Part shown: one piece after another, positions 16,365 through 24,282 of the stretch
How positions within the stretch are numbered: position 1 is the stretch's first letter
Layout of the letters: every line of letters starts with the position of its first letter
Assembly: GCA_020345805.1 (NCBI GenBank)
Contig: CP070772.1
Location: 1,348,045 to 1,387,085, forward strand
Length of the DNA stretch: 39,041 nucleotides
Direction of reading: 5' to 3'
Source: Phycisphaerales bacterium
GTDB taxonomy: Bacteria > Planctomycetota > Phycisphaerae > Phycisphaerales > SM1A02
Notes under the pieces: generated by a model
Database searches by the model: none
What the model was told of the DNA's origin: nothing
What the model saw: the letters and a program-made list of their open reading frames with translations, nothing else
Translations under genes and position numbers: made by a program

Positions 16365-17840
16365 ATGCGCGCCGAAACGTGCTTTCTCACCCTGTTGCTG
16401 CTTTGGGCGCTTTCGCCCGCCCTGGCCGGGGTCGAAGACCCTCCGAAATCCGGGGCGGACAGCACCTCCAGACCGGACGACGCTTCCTCTTTGTCCCGAG
16501 CAGTCTTCCGATGCTTTGCCGATGGCGACTACGCCCGGGCCGCGGAACTCATCGAGACCCATCTGGAGGATGCCCCCAACGATGCGGTCATGCTCTACAA
16601 CCTGGCCTGCGCCCGGAGCCGGATGGGCCAGGTTGATGACGCCGCCTCGGCGCTGCTTCGGGCGCTGCGGGCCGGCTTCGATGACTTTGACACGATGCGG
16701 GATGACCCGGATCTGGCCGCCCTCCGTGGCCATCCGACATTCGACGCCATTTTCGAGCGGGCGGGCCGAACAAAAGGAAAGGAGGCCCGCAACGTGCTGG
16801 ATCTCTGGCGGGCGACCTACGGCGAGGAGGACTATCGCTGCGAGCGGGACGATGAGCGCAGGATCGCCTACGCCACCGCCCTGGATGAAACGTCCCATTG
16901 CGAGATGAAGGAGATGATCCAGCAACAGGCCGATCAGATGATCCGGGACCTGTTCGGCGAGCCACCCGACGACTACATCCTGATCGTGGTTCCCACCGGA
17001 GAGGACGCCGAAGCGCTCTTTCCCGGACAGGGGAACGTAGGGGGCATCTACCGGCACGCCGATCGCCGCCTCATCGCCCGGAACATCGGCGGGTCCCTGC
17101 GCCACGAATTCGCACACGCCCTGCACTACGCGCACATGGAGCGACTGGGTCTCACCACCGCCCACCGAATGTGGGTGCAGGAGGGTCTGGCGGCGCTGTA
17201 CGAGGACTACCAGTGGCTCGAGGACGGCTCCATTCGCTTCCTGCCCAACAACCGGCACAACGTGGTGAAGAACCGGGCCCGCCTCGACCGTCTCGCCAAG
17301 TGGTCGGACCTGTTTGCGATGTCCGGCGAGCAGCTCATGGACCGAGCGGGCCGGCTTTACCCGCAGGTGCGGTCAATATTCCGCTTCCTGGCCGACCGGG
17401 GCAAGCTGGCGGACTGGTACCGTGCGTACGTGGCCACCTTCCCGGAAGATCCGGACGGGGGCAAGGCCTTCGAGATGACCTTCCGGCAGCCGGTGGAGGA
17501 AGTGGAGCAGGCGTGGCGGGAATGGGTGGACCGTCAACCTTCGTTCGACGACCTGATCGCCCCGAATGACGCCGCATTGGGGATCAGGAGCGAGGACGGG
17601 CTGAGGAACGACGGAGTGCTGATCACCGAGGTGCTGCCCGGATCGGCGGCCCGGCGCGGGGGGTTGACGGTCGGGGACGTGATCGTCAGCGTGGACGGCA
17701 GATCCACACGGAGCCCGGCCGAGCTCATCGGGATCATCGGCTCAAAGCGAGTGGGTGACACGCTCACGGTACGCATCCGCCGCAGAGACCGCTACTTATC
17801 AATCGCGGTGACCCTGCGGCCGCGAGGTCCGGTGCGATAG
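16365..17840 (+). CDS. Exported TPR, metallopeptidase-like and PDZ protein
   Basis: A 491-residue secreted protein. Signal peptide 1-21, then a short TPR-like helical segment (about 44-105). A gluzincin-type catalytic region (peptidase MA-like) has zinc motif H247-EFA-H251 and the downstream glutamate E273 in WVQEGLAALYEDY. A PDZ domain occupies about 403-485 (GVLITEVLPGSAARRGGL, then VGDVIVSVDG). Both zinc histidines and both glutamates are present, so activity is plausible, with PDZ probably gating or positioning substrate. It stands alone between the PilZ gene and the DUF502 operon. The ATG at 16365 has no strong ribosome site but begins the signal peptide. Confidence 0.85.
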   Translation: MRAETCFLTLLLLWALSPALAGVEDPPKSGADSTSRPDDASSLSRAVFRCFADGDYARAAELIETHLEDAPNDAVMLYNLACARSRMGQVDDAASALLRALRAGFDDFDTMRDDPDLAALRGHPTFDAIFERAGRTKGKEARNVLDLWRATYGEEDYRCERDDERRIAYATALDETSHCEMKEMIQQQADQMIRDLFGEPPDDYILIVVPTGEDAEALFPGQGNVGGIYRHADRRLIARNIGGSLRHEFAHALHYAHMERLGLTTAHRMWVQEGLAALYEDYQWLEDGSIRFLPNNRHNVVKNRARLDRLAKWSDLFAMSGEQLMDRAGRLYPQVRSIFRFLADRGKLADWYRAYVATFPEDPDGGKAFEMTFRQPVEEVEQAWREWVDRQPSFDDLIAPNDAALGIRSEDGLRNDGVLITEVLPGSAARRGGLTVGDVIVSVDGRSTRSPAELIGIIGSKRVGDTLTVRIRRRDRYLSIAVTLRPRGPVR

Positions 17841-17910
17841 GCTCGGCCCGTACCGCCAGGCTGCTCCGGGGCTCGCAGGTCCCGCGCCCGCGGCCCCCAG
17901 ACCGCGCAGA

Positions 17911-17939
17911 TTGATGGTTGTTCCTCCGGTCCCTACACT
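17911..17939 (+). promoter_or_regulatory. Likely sigma-70 promoter of the DUF502-hpf-ptsN-HPr operon
   Basis: TTGATG (17911-17916) and TACACT (17934-17939) with a 17-base spacer, 53 bases upstream of the DUF502 start codon. It is the only good match in the 152-base gap. Confidence 0.5.
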
Positions 17940-17992
17940 ATTGACGCGACGGGGTTCCGTCTGCTGATTCCAACCTGTGCCCGGACCGTTTC

Positions 17993-19042
17993 ATGGCAGA
18001 TCCATCGGCACGCACGTTCACTTCAGATTTCAAGCGGTTCTTCCTCCGAGGCCTGGTCGTGCTCCTGCCCTCGGTGTTGACGCTGTGGATTGTCGTCAAG
18101 GCCTACCAGTTTGTGGACACGACGTTCGCAGAGCCGATCAACCGAGGCGTACGGCTCGCCCTGACCAGCACCGCGAAGGTATATGAACCGCTGCGCGACA
18201 TCTTCGACCCTACCGAGGAGATGGTGGCCCAGGAGATGGCCAACGTGCCGGAGAACGACATCCGGAACCTGGCCGAGGAGCGGCTGAGAGGACTGACGCC
18301 GGAGGAAAGGACTGAAGAAGTCCTCGCCGAGGCCATGGAAAGGGCCCGCGCCACCAAGCGGGCGGAGATTACCGCCCGACTTCGGACCACCAAGGTCAAG
18401 GCGAACGTCGATGCTTGGTGGGCCGAACACTGGGCGATGGATCTGATCGGACTGGCCGTGGCCATCGTGGTCGTCTACATCGCCGGTCGTCTGCTCGGCG
18501 GCTTCGTGGGCCGGCGAACCTATCGGAAGATCGAGGATTTCGTCGTCCAGCTTCCCATATTCAAACAGGTCTATCCGTACATCAAACAGGTCGTCGACTT
18601 TCTGTTCTCGGATGACCAGCCGATCAAGTTCAACCGGGTGGTGGCGGTTGAATATCCCCGCAAGGGGATCTGGTCAATCGGGTTCGCGACGGGCAGCCCG
18701 ATGCGTGACCTGCAAGCTCGCGCCGGGGATGTCATGACGGTTTTTGTGCCCAGCTCGCCCACGCCGTTCACCGGCTATACGATTGCCGTTCCTCGCGAGG
18801 ATGTGATCGAGATGCCGATCAGTGTGGAGGAGGCAATCCGCTTCGCGGTGAGCGGCGGGGTTCTGGTGCCGGATCATCAGGCCACGGCGGACAAGATGGA
18901 CCAAGGGCTCGAGGAGACCGAGCGTCCGATGGCCAGCGGCCTGATCCCGATCGTTCCTCGCCCCGACCAGACCCCTTCCCACCCAACCGAGCCGGAGGAA
19001 CCGGCCGACAACGGACCGAAGGAGAACGAGGACGCGGACTGA
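17993..19042 (+). CDS. DUF502 family membrane protein
   Basis: A 349-residue inner-membrane protein of unknown function. Transmembrane helices are at about 17-37 (FLRGLVVLLPSVLTLWIVV) and 151-171. The loop between them (about 60-140) is unusually long, charged and helical, rich in Glu, Arg and Ala. The conserved DUF502 core follows (QLPIFKQVYPYIKQV, GIWSIGFATG, VFVPSSPTPFTGY). The last 35 residues are a low-complexity acidic, proline-rich tail. It is the first gene of a tight cluster with hpf 32 bases downstream, then ptsN and HPr. Confidence 0.88.
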   Translation: MADPSARTFTSDFKRFFLRGLVVLLPSVLTLWIVVKAYQFVDTTFAEPINRGVRLALTSTAKVYEPLRDIFDPTEEMVAQEMANVPENDIRNLAEERLRGLTPEERTEEVLAEAMERARATKRAEITARLRTTKVKANVDAWWAEHWAMDLIGLAVAIVVVYIAGRLLGGFVGRRTYRKIEDFVVQLPIFKQVYPYIKQVVDFLFSDDQPIKFNRVVAVEYPRKGIWSIGFATGSPMRDLQARAGDVMTVFVPSSPTPFTGYTIAVPREDVIEMPISVEEAIRFAVSGGVLVPDHQATADKMDQGLEETERPMASGLIPIVPRPDQTPSHPTEPEEPADNGPKENEDAD

Positions 19043-19074
19043 CACCGTGTCATGCCTGATCACGGAGGTTGCAC

Positions 19075-19398
19075 ATGCAGATCGAAATCAGCAGCAAGCA
19101 CATGGAGCTTACGCCGGCGATCGAAAGCTATGCGATGAAGAAGGTGGAGAAGTTTCCACGGTTCTACGATCGGATTCAGCGTGTTGACGTGGTGATCGAC
19201 AAGGCCAGGAACGGCTACACTACCGAGATCATCACCGATGTGGAGGGTCATGAAGCATTTGTGGCAACCAGCCAACACGAAGATCTTTACGCATGCCTTG
19301 ACTTGGGGATAGATCGATCCAAACGTCAACTCAAGGACCACAAGAGCAAGTTGCGTGACAACAAGCACCACACCCCGACCGCCGGAAACGAGATATGA
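19075..19398 (+). CDS. hpf: Ribosome hibernation promoting factor, short form
   Basis: A 107-residue protein of the HPF/YfiA (sigma-54 modulation protein) family that binds 30S subunits and idles ribosomes under starvation. It has the beta-alpha-beta-beta-beta-alpha pattern: MQIEISSKHMELTPAIESYA, KKVEKFPRFYDRIQRVDVVI, then the helix DLGIDRSKRQLKDHKSKLRD. It lacks the C-terminal dimerisation domain of long HPF. The ATG at 19075 has GGAGG six bases upstream; an in-frame TTG at 19069 is less likely. Its stop overlaps the ptsN start as ATGA, so they are translationally coupled, an hpf-ptsN order also known in proteobacterial rpoN operons. Confidence 0.93.
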   Translation: MQIEISSKHMELTPAIESYAMKKVEKFPRFYDRIQRVDVVIDKARNGYTTEIITDVEGHEAFVATSQHEDLYACLDLGIDRSKRQLKDHKSKLRDNKHHTPTAGNEI

Positions 19399-19871
19399 AG
19401 CTGCTTGATATTGTTGTTGAAAAGGCCATTATTCCTGAACTCGTCGCCACGGAGCGCGACGCGGCGATCGAGGAGATCATCGACGCCATGGTCTCCGCCG
19501 GGGCTCTGAGCCCGGAGCTGCGCGACGAGTTCGTCAAGGCGATCATCAAACGCGAGAACCGCGGCTCCACCGGGTTCGGCCACGGCGTGGCGGTCCCCCA
19601 CGTGAAGCACTCGGCCATCAGTAAGATGGCGGTAGCTGTCGCCATCAGCCCCCAGGGCGTGGAGTTCAACGCTCTGGATCGCCAGCCGGTCTATTCGATC
19701 TTCCTCCTGCTCAGTCCCGAGGACAAGCCGGAGGATCACCTGGACGCCATGGAGGCGATCTTCGGGAATCTCAGCCAGGAGACGTTCCGACGGTTCCTTC
19801 GGCAGGCCACCTGCGTCGAAGACGTCGTGACGCTTCTGGAGGAAGCGGACGCCAAGGCGACCCTGCACTGA
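19395..19871 (+). CDS. ptsN: PTS IIA-like nitrogen-regulatory protein PtsN
   Basis: A 158-residue EIIA of the fructose/mannitol fold, cytosolic and without a transport domain. The phosphorylated histidine is H69 in GHGVAVPHVKH. Such proteins receive phosphate from HPr and regulate other proteins. It overlaps hpf by four bases and is followed 77 bases later by an HPr gene, so donor and acceptor are encoded together. Enzyme I and HPr kinase are not in the window. Confidence 0.9.
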   Translation: MKLLDIVVEKAIIPELVATERDAAIEEIIDAMVSAGALSPELRDEFVKAIIKRENRGSTGFGHGVAVPHVKHSAISKMAVAVAISPQGVEFNALDRQPVYSIFLLLSPEDKPEDHLDAMEAIFGNLSQETFRRFLRQATCVEDVVTLLEEADAKATLH

Positions 19872-19948
19872 GGGCAGGTCCGCACCCGTCAGGCGCAGAC
19901 GATAGCGACCAGGCCCTCGCCCCCGGCGCCAAACCACAGAGATCGTCC

Positions 19949-20230
19949 GTGTCCAGCACCTCCAAGGCCAAAGTGAGCATCACCAACAAGCTGGGGCTGC
20001 ACGCCAGGCCGGCCATGGTGTTCGTGGAAAAGGCCAGCACTTTCCAATCCACGGTCAACGTCCGAAGAACCGACTCCACCGAGTCCGTTGACGGCAAGTC
20101 GATCATGCAGATGATGATGCTCGCCGCCACCCAGGGCACTGAGATCGAGATAAGCGCCAAAGGCAATGACGCCCGCAAGGCCGTTCGGGAGCTCGTGGCG
20201 CTGGTCGAATCCAAGTTCGCCGAGGAATAG
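19949..20230 (+). CDS. Phosphocarrier protein HPr
   Basis: A 93-residue HPr with both regulatory sites: H18 in NKLGLHARPA, phosphorylated by enzyme I, and S51 in DGKSIMQMMML, the Ser46-equivalent target of HPr kinase in groups that have it. It starts with GTG at 19949 with only a weak upstream AGAGA. The nearby ptsN and absence of sugar permeases suggest a regulatory, not transporting, phosphorelay. The gene ends 20 bases from the convergent gpsA stop, with no clear terminator between. Confidence 0.9.
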   Translation: MSSTSKAKVSITNKLGLHARPAMVFVEKASTFQSTVNVRRTDSTESVDGKSIMQMMMLAATQGTEIEISAKGNDARKAVRELVALVESKFAEE

Positions 20231-20250
20231 CCGCCCGCGGCCCCACCACC

Positions 20251-21273
20251 CTACTGTCCGATTCTCTCGGCCTTCAGCTCGCGGCCCATCAGATCCGCGA
20301 TGGCCTCTCGTGGCGTGAGGCCCTCGAACAGAATCCCGTGCACCGCCTTGGTGATGGGCATCGACACGTCCCATTGGGCGGTAAGACGCATCACCGACTT
20401 GGTGGTCGGCACCCCCTCCACCACCGAGACGGTCGAGGCCAGGATCTCCTCCAGCGTCTCCCCCTTCCCCAGCCGCTCGCCGCAGCCTCGGTTGCGGCCT
20501 GAGGGGCTGAAGCAGGTAGTGGCCAGATCGCCCACCCCGGCGATGCCGAAAAACGTATCGACCCTGGCTCCCAGAGCCGTGCCGAGGCGGGCGATCTCCG
20601 CCAAGCCCCGGGCCAGCAGGGCGCTCTTGGCGTTGTCGCCGGCCCTCAGGCCATCGACCATCCCCGCCGCGAGGGCTATCACGTTCTTCGTCGCCCCCGC
20701 CAGCTCCACCCCCAGCGGATCCTCGTGCCGGTAGATCCGCAGCCACGGCACCCGAAACAGATCCTGCACCGCCTGGGCCAGCGCCGGCTCGTGAGAGGCG
20801 GCGACCATGGTCGCGGGCAGTCGCCTGGCCAGCTCGGCGGCGATCGTCGGACCTGACAGCGAGCAGGTGGGCCGCAACGACCCGTTCGCATCCTCACCCA
20901 GCACGTCAGCGATAATCTGTGTCGGCCTCATCAGGGTATCCACCTCGATACCCTTCGAGACGCAGGCCACCGGCACCCGAGTCGGCACGTGAGGTCTGAG
21001 TTGCTCCCAGACTCGGCGGATGAATTGAGTGGGGATGGCGTTGATGATGCAGTCGGCCCCTTTCAGGACCCAGCCGGGGTCCGAGGTCACCTCGACCACG
21101 TGCGGCAGCATGAAGTCAGGCAGCCGTCGGGGAGACTGGCGGGTGGACGCCAGCTCGTCCAGGTCCTCCGGAAACGGGCCCCACAGCCGCACGGAAACGC
21201 CCCGCTCGGCCAAGGCGTCGGCCAGCACCAGGCCCATCTGCCCGTCACCGATGATCGCGGCTTTCTGGGTCAT
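20251..21273 (-). CDS. gpsA: Glycerol-3-phosphate dehydrogenase [NAD(P)+]
   Basis: Reduces dihydroxyacetone phosphate to sn-glycerol 3-phosphate for phospholipid synthesis. 340 residues, normal size. The Rossmann loop is AAIIGDGQMGLVLADAL near the N-terminus, with Asp after the first Gly where Ala is common. SKGIE precedes the middle domain, SGPTIAAEL is conserved, and the catalytic lysine is in GATKNVIALAAG. GIAGVGDLATTC and NRGCGERLGKG follow. I chose the ATG at 21273 (GAAGAG site upstream) because the fold begins there; the frame is open to 21330. Confidence 0.93.
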   Translation of the reverse strand: MTQKAAIIGDGQMGLVLADALAERGVSVRLWGPFPEDLDELASTRQSPRRLPDFMLPHVVEVTSDPGWVLKGADCIINAIPTQFIRRVWEQLRPHVPTRVPVACVSKGIEVDTLMRPTQIIADVLGEDANGSLRPTCSLSGPTIAAELARRLPATMVAASHEPALAQAVQDLFRVPWLRIYRHEDPLGVELAGATKNVIALAAGMVDGLRAGDNAKSALLARGLAEIARLGTALGARVDTFFGIAGVGDLATTCFSPSGRNRGCGERLGKGETLEEILASTVSVVEGVPTTKSVMRLTAQWDVSMPITKAVHGILFEGLTPREAIADLMGRELKAERIGQ

Positions 21274-21577
21274 GGCTCTCTTCCCTGTGAGGTACAGTGG
21301 GCAGAACCCGGCGCGGATGCGTGGCGGCATTTAATCGCATTCCCCCATCGGCCGCAACCACGGTCGCCCCGTCGTGCGGAAAGCCACGGGCTTGTTCCCC
21401 GCGGAAATCCGCCATTTCTTCCCCCGGACGGCGAACCGACGCCACTGGCAACCCGTATGAACCCCGATCTCCTTCCCCGAAGGTGGGTTGTGGCTATGGC
21501 CGCACCGCCTCGGACCACCGCGGCGAACCCGTCAATTCCACGCCGCAGACTGACCAATCTTCCAGCGGGAGCCGGAA
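21274..21577. other. Divergent intergenic stretch between gpsA and the P-type ATPase
   Basis: About 300 bases with no supported gene. It should hold the promoters of both flanking genes; I see no convincing -35/-10 pair, metal-responsive operator or repeat. Confidence 0.4.
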
Positions 21578-23608
21578 ATGAGTGAGCTAACCCTGGCCGG
21601 GGCCCCGGACGAGGACCTGAAGCTGCGTGAATCCGCCACGGGAGCCGAATCCCTGGAAAGGCGGCTGTTCATCGCCCTGGCCGGCGGCGTGCTGCTGGCC
21701 GTGTCGTGGATCAGCCGCCTTCTCGGCGCGCACGAGCAGATCGCCCAGATACCCGCGGCCATCGGAGCGGTCGTACTGGTCATCCCCCTGCTCATCGGCG
21801 CATGGCGGGAAGTGACCAAGGGCCGACCTTCCAGCGATTCGCTCGCTTGTTTGGCGGTCATGGCCGCAATCGCCTCTCACAACTACCTTGCCGCAGGCTT
21901 CCTCGCCCTGTTCCTGTGGATGGCGAACCTCATTCTCAGCCGCACTGCCTGGGGCGCTCAGCGGGCCATCCGGGACCTCATCGATCTCACTCCCGACACC
22001 GCCCGCATCGTCGAGGAAGGCAGCGAGCGGGAGGTCGACCAGAGCCGCTTGAAGGTCGGTGATATCGTGCGAGTCCGTCCTGGCGAGAATCTTCCAGCCG
22101 ATGGTCGAGTCATTGAGGGGACCAGCAACATCAATCAAGCCTCGCTTACCGGCGAGGCGGTGCCCATCGAAGCGGAGCTCGGAACCGAGGTCTATGCCGG
22201 CACCACCAACCTCACCGGACAGATCGACATCGAAGTCACCGCCGTGGCCGGCGACACCACCATCGGCAAGGTCGAAAGCCTCATCCGTGAGGCCGAGTCG
22301 ACCAAGACCCAGCGTCAGGAGCTTATTGAGCAACTTGCCGCCTACTACGTGCCGGTGGTTCTGATGGTGGCGGGCCTGGTGTGGTTCTTCACCGCCCGGG
22401 GCGCGCCCGAGATCCGGGACCAGGCCGCGGTGCGGGCGATCACCGTGCTCGTGGTGACCTGCCCCGGGGCGCTGTTGATCTCGCATCCCACGGCGATGGT
22501 GGCGGCCTTCGCCGCCGCCGCCCGGCTGGGCATCATGATCAAGCGGACCTCGACCCTCGAGTCCGCGGCCATCGTGGACACGGTGGTCATGGACAAGACC
22601 GGCACGCTCACCACGGGCAACTTCGCGGTCAGCCGCCTCGCCCCCGCCGAGGGCGTGGAAGGGGCCGCACTGCTCCAGGCCGCGGCCGACGCCGAGCAGT
22701 CCTCCAATCATCCCCTGGCCCGGTCAATCCTGGACACGGCGACCCAGGCGCGGGTAACACCTTCGCAGATTGAAGGTTACGAAGAGATCCACGGCCGGGG
22801 CGTGAGAGCCGTCACCGGCAACGGCGACATCCTCGCCGGCCGCGCCGATTGGCTGCTCGAACTCAACCCCGGCATCTCAGAGCAGGTCGCCACCGTCGAA
22901 AACAGAATCGAGGGCATGTCCGGCGTGCACGTGATGCGCGGCGGCGCATACCTCGGGGCCGTGGGGCTGGAAGACCGCCTCCGGCGGGAGTCGAGCGAAG
23001 TCGTGGACAAGATGCGGCAACTCGGCGTCCGGCGCATCTCCATCTTCACCGGCGACCGCCTCGCGGTGGCCAAGCGCGTCGGACAGGCCGTGGGCGTCGA
23101 TGCCATCGAGGCCGAGTGCCTGCCCGAGGAGAAGCACGAAGAGCTGAAGTACCTCATCGCCAAGGGCCACCGGACACTGGTGGTCGGCGACGGGATCAAC
23201 GACGGCCCCATCCTCGCCTCGGCCGACGTGGGCGTGGCCATGGGCCTTTCCGGCAGTGATATCGCCACCAACTCCGCGGGCGTGGCCCTGATGAACGACG
23301 ATCTCCGACACATCCCCTTCCTCATCGAGCTGGCCCACAAGGCCCGCAACGTCATCGCCCTGAACATCGCCGCCTCGCTGATTCTGGCGGTGATCGGCCT
23401 GGCCCTGGCCGCGACGGGCAACATTAATATCTGGCTAACTCCGTTTTATTACGCCCTGGGCTATATCTTCGTCATCGCCAACAGCCTCCGGCTGGTCCGC
23501 TTCGGCGAGGACTTCACCGAGCATGAGGAGGCGCGGCGGCGTCTGGAGGCCAGCCGGGTGGTCAAGCCGGTCCGAGGGCCGCGTGCGGTCCAGCCGGCCG
23601 GGGCCTGA
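21578..23608 (+). CDS. P1B-type heavy-metal-transporting ATPase with atypical CPG motif
   Basis: A 676-residue integral membrane pump without an N-terminal metal-binding domain. All ATPase signatures are present: TGEA (191-194), DKTGT with phosphorylated D339, the P1B-specific HP in SSNHPLA (about 378), and GDGIND (537-542). The ion-path motif in the sixth helix is CPG (295-297, VVTCPGALLISHP), where Zn/Cd/Cu pumps have CPC and others SPC, TPC or CPH. In the last helix (WLTPFYYALGYIFVIANSLRL) the Asp used by Zn pumps of the ZntA type appears to be Tyr. The substrate is therefore probably not ordinary Zn/Cd and cannot be named. The ATG at 21578 follows a GGGAG site. Confidence 0.9.
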   Translation: MSELTLAGAPDEDLKLRESATGAESLERRLFIALAGGVLLAVSWISRLLGAHEQIAQIPAAIGAVVLVIPLLIGAWREVTKGRPSSDSLACLAVMAAIASHNYLAAGFLALFLWMANLILSRTAWGAQRAIRDLIDLTPDTARIVEEGSEREVDQSRLKVGDIVRVRPGENLPADGRVIEGTSNINQASLTGEAVPIEAELGTEVYAGTTNLTGQIDIEVTAVAGDTTIGKVESLIREAESTKTQRQELIEQLAAYYVPVVLMVAGLVWFFTARGAPEIRDQAAVRAITVLVVTCPGALLISHPTAMVAAFAAAARLGIMIKRTSTLESAAIVDTVVMDKTGTLTTGNFAVSRLAPAEGVEGAALLQAAADAEQSSNHPLARSILDTATQARVTPSQIEGYEEIHGRGVRAVTGNGDILAGRADWLLELNPGISEQVATVENRIEGMSGVHVMRGGAYLGAVGLEDRLRRESSEVVDKMRQLGVRRISIFTGDRLAVAKRVGQAVGVDAIEAECLPEEKHEELKYLIAKGHRTLVVGDGINDGPILASADVGVAMGLSGSDIATNSAGVALMNDDLRHIPFLIELAHKARNVIALNIAASLILAVIGLALAATGNINIWLTPFYYALGYIFVIANSLRLVRFGEDFTEHEEARRRLEASRVVKPVRGPRAVQPAGA

Positions 23609-23727
23609 TCGGCATCGGGCGAGTCTCTTTCGCCGCGGCAGGGAAAACCCGGCCACATTTGCCCAATAATGCTGTGACAGACAGCGACCATGTGCTGTGC
23701 CCAGACTCCCCCGCAGGAGGCGCCGTC

Positions 23728-23994
23728 ATGTTCTACCTGGCCCAGGATTCGATGTGTGAAATGCTGACGAACCTTGATCTGATCCCGCTTGTCGCGATCA
23801 TCGGCGGGCTGCTGGTGGTCATTATTGCCATCGTCTTCGGCACGATCTCCGGGATCGTCAAGACCCGGGCGCGTGAGGAGACGAAGCGCGAGATCGCCGC
23901 GTACGTCGCCGAAGGATCGATCGACGCGGACAAAGCGATCGCCATGCTCAACTCGGGGGGTGGCAAGTGCGACATCAAGAAGTCAGTTTCGTAG
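23728..23994 (+). CDS. Small single-pass membrane protein
   Basis: An 88-residue protein with one transmembrane helix (about 17-44, PLVAIIGGLLVVIIAIVFG) followed by a charged cytoplasmic helix (KTRAREETKREIAAY) and a short tail. The layout recalls PspB-like proteins, but similarity is too low to assign. AGGAGG lies 7 bases before the ATG at 23728, so expression is likely. The ATPase gene ends 119 bases upstream on the same strand. Confidence 0.65.
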   Translation: MFYLAQDSMCEMLTNLDLIPLVAIIGGLLVVIIAIVFGTISGIVKTRAREETKREIAAYVAEGSIDADKAIAMLNSGGGKCDIKKSVS

Positions 23995-24064
23995 CGATCC
24001 CGCGGCGTTCGAACAGCAGGAAAGCCTGCGCCGCGCCTGTTGCGGGCTCTCATCGGCAAGAGAA

Positions 24065-24093
24065 GAAGCCCACGTTCAATGAACGTGGGCTTC
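24065..24093 (-). terminator. Intrinsic terminator, probably the original fba terminator
   Basis: Perfect 13-bp stem GAAGCCCACGTTC/GAACGTGGGCTTC with a 3-base loop. On the minus strand it is followed by TTCTCTT. It lies 38 bases past the stop codon of the displaced fba end and is nearly identical to the ahcY terminator at 30452-30480. It may also stop transcripts from the convergent small membrane protein gene. Confidence 0.8.
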
Positions 24094-24130
24094 GTGCGAA
24101 TTCGCGGCGCTATCAAATCAGATACTCAAC

Positions 24131-24282
24131 TCACGCGATCGTCACGTTCTCGTCCAGATAGACATCCTGAATAGCGTTGAGCAGCTTGACGCCTTCGGCC
24201 ATCGGCCGCTGGAAGGCCTTGCGGCCTGAAATCAACCCCATCCCGCCGGCCCGCTTGTTGATCACCGCGGTGCGCACGGCCT
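24131..24282 (-). pseudogene. Displaced 3' end of a fructose-bisphosphate aldolase gene
   Basis: Encodes the last 49 residues and stop of class I aldolase, from [13 protein letters not shown] to NVTIA. It matches residues 310-358 of the intact gene at 25517-26593 with 47 of 49 residues identical, but by eye only about 130 of 152 bases, most differences being synonymous. It has no start and directly abuts the stop codon of the gene at 24281-25453. Retaining its terminator suggests this is the resident gene end, cut off by the insertion. Confidence 0.88.
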
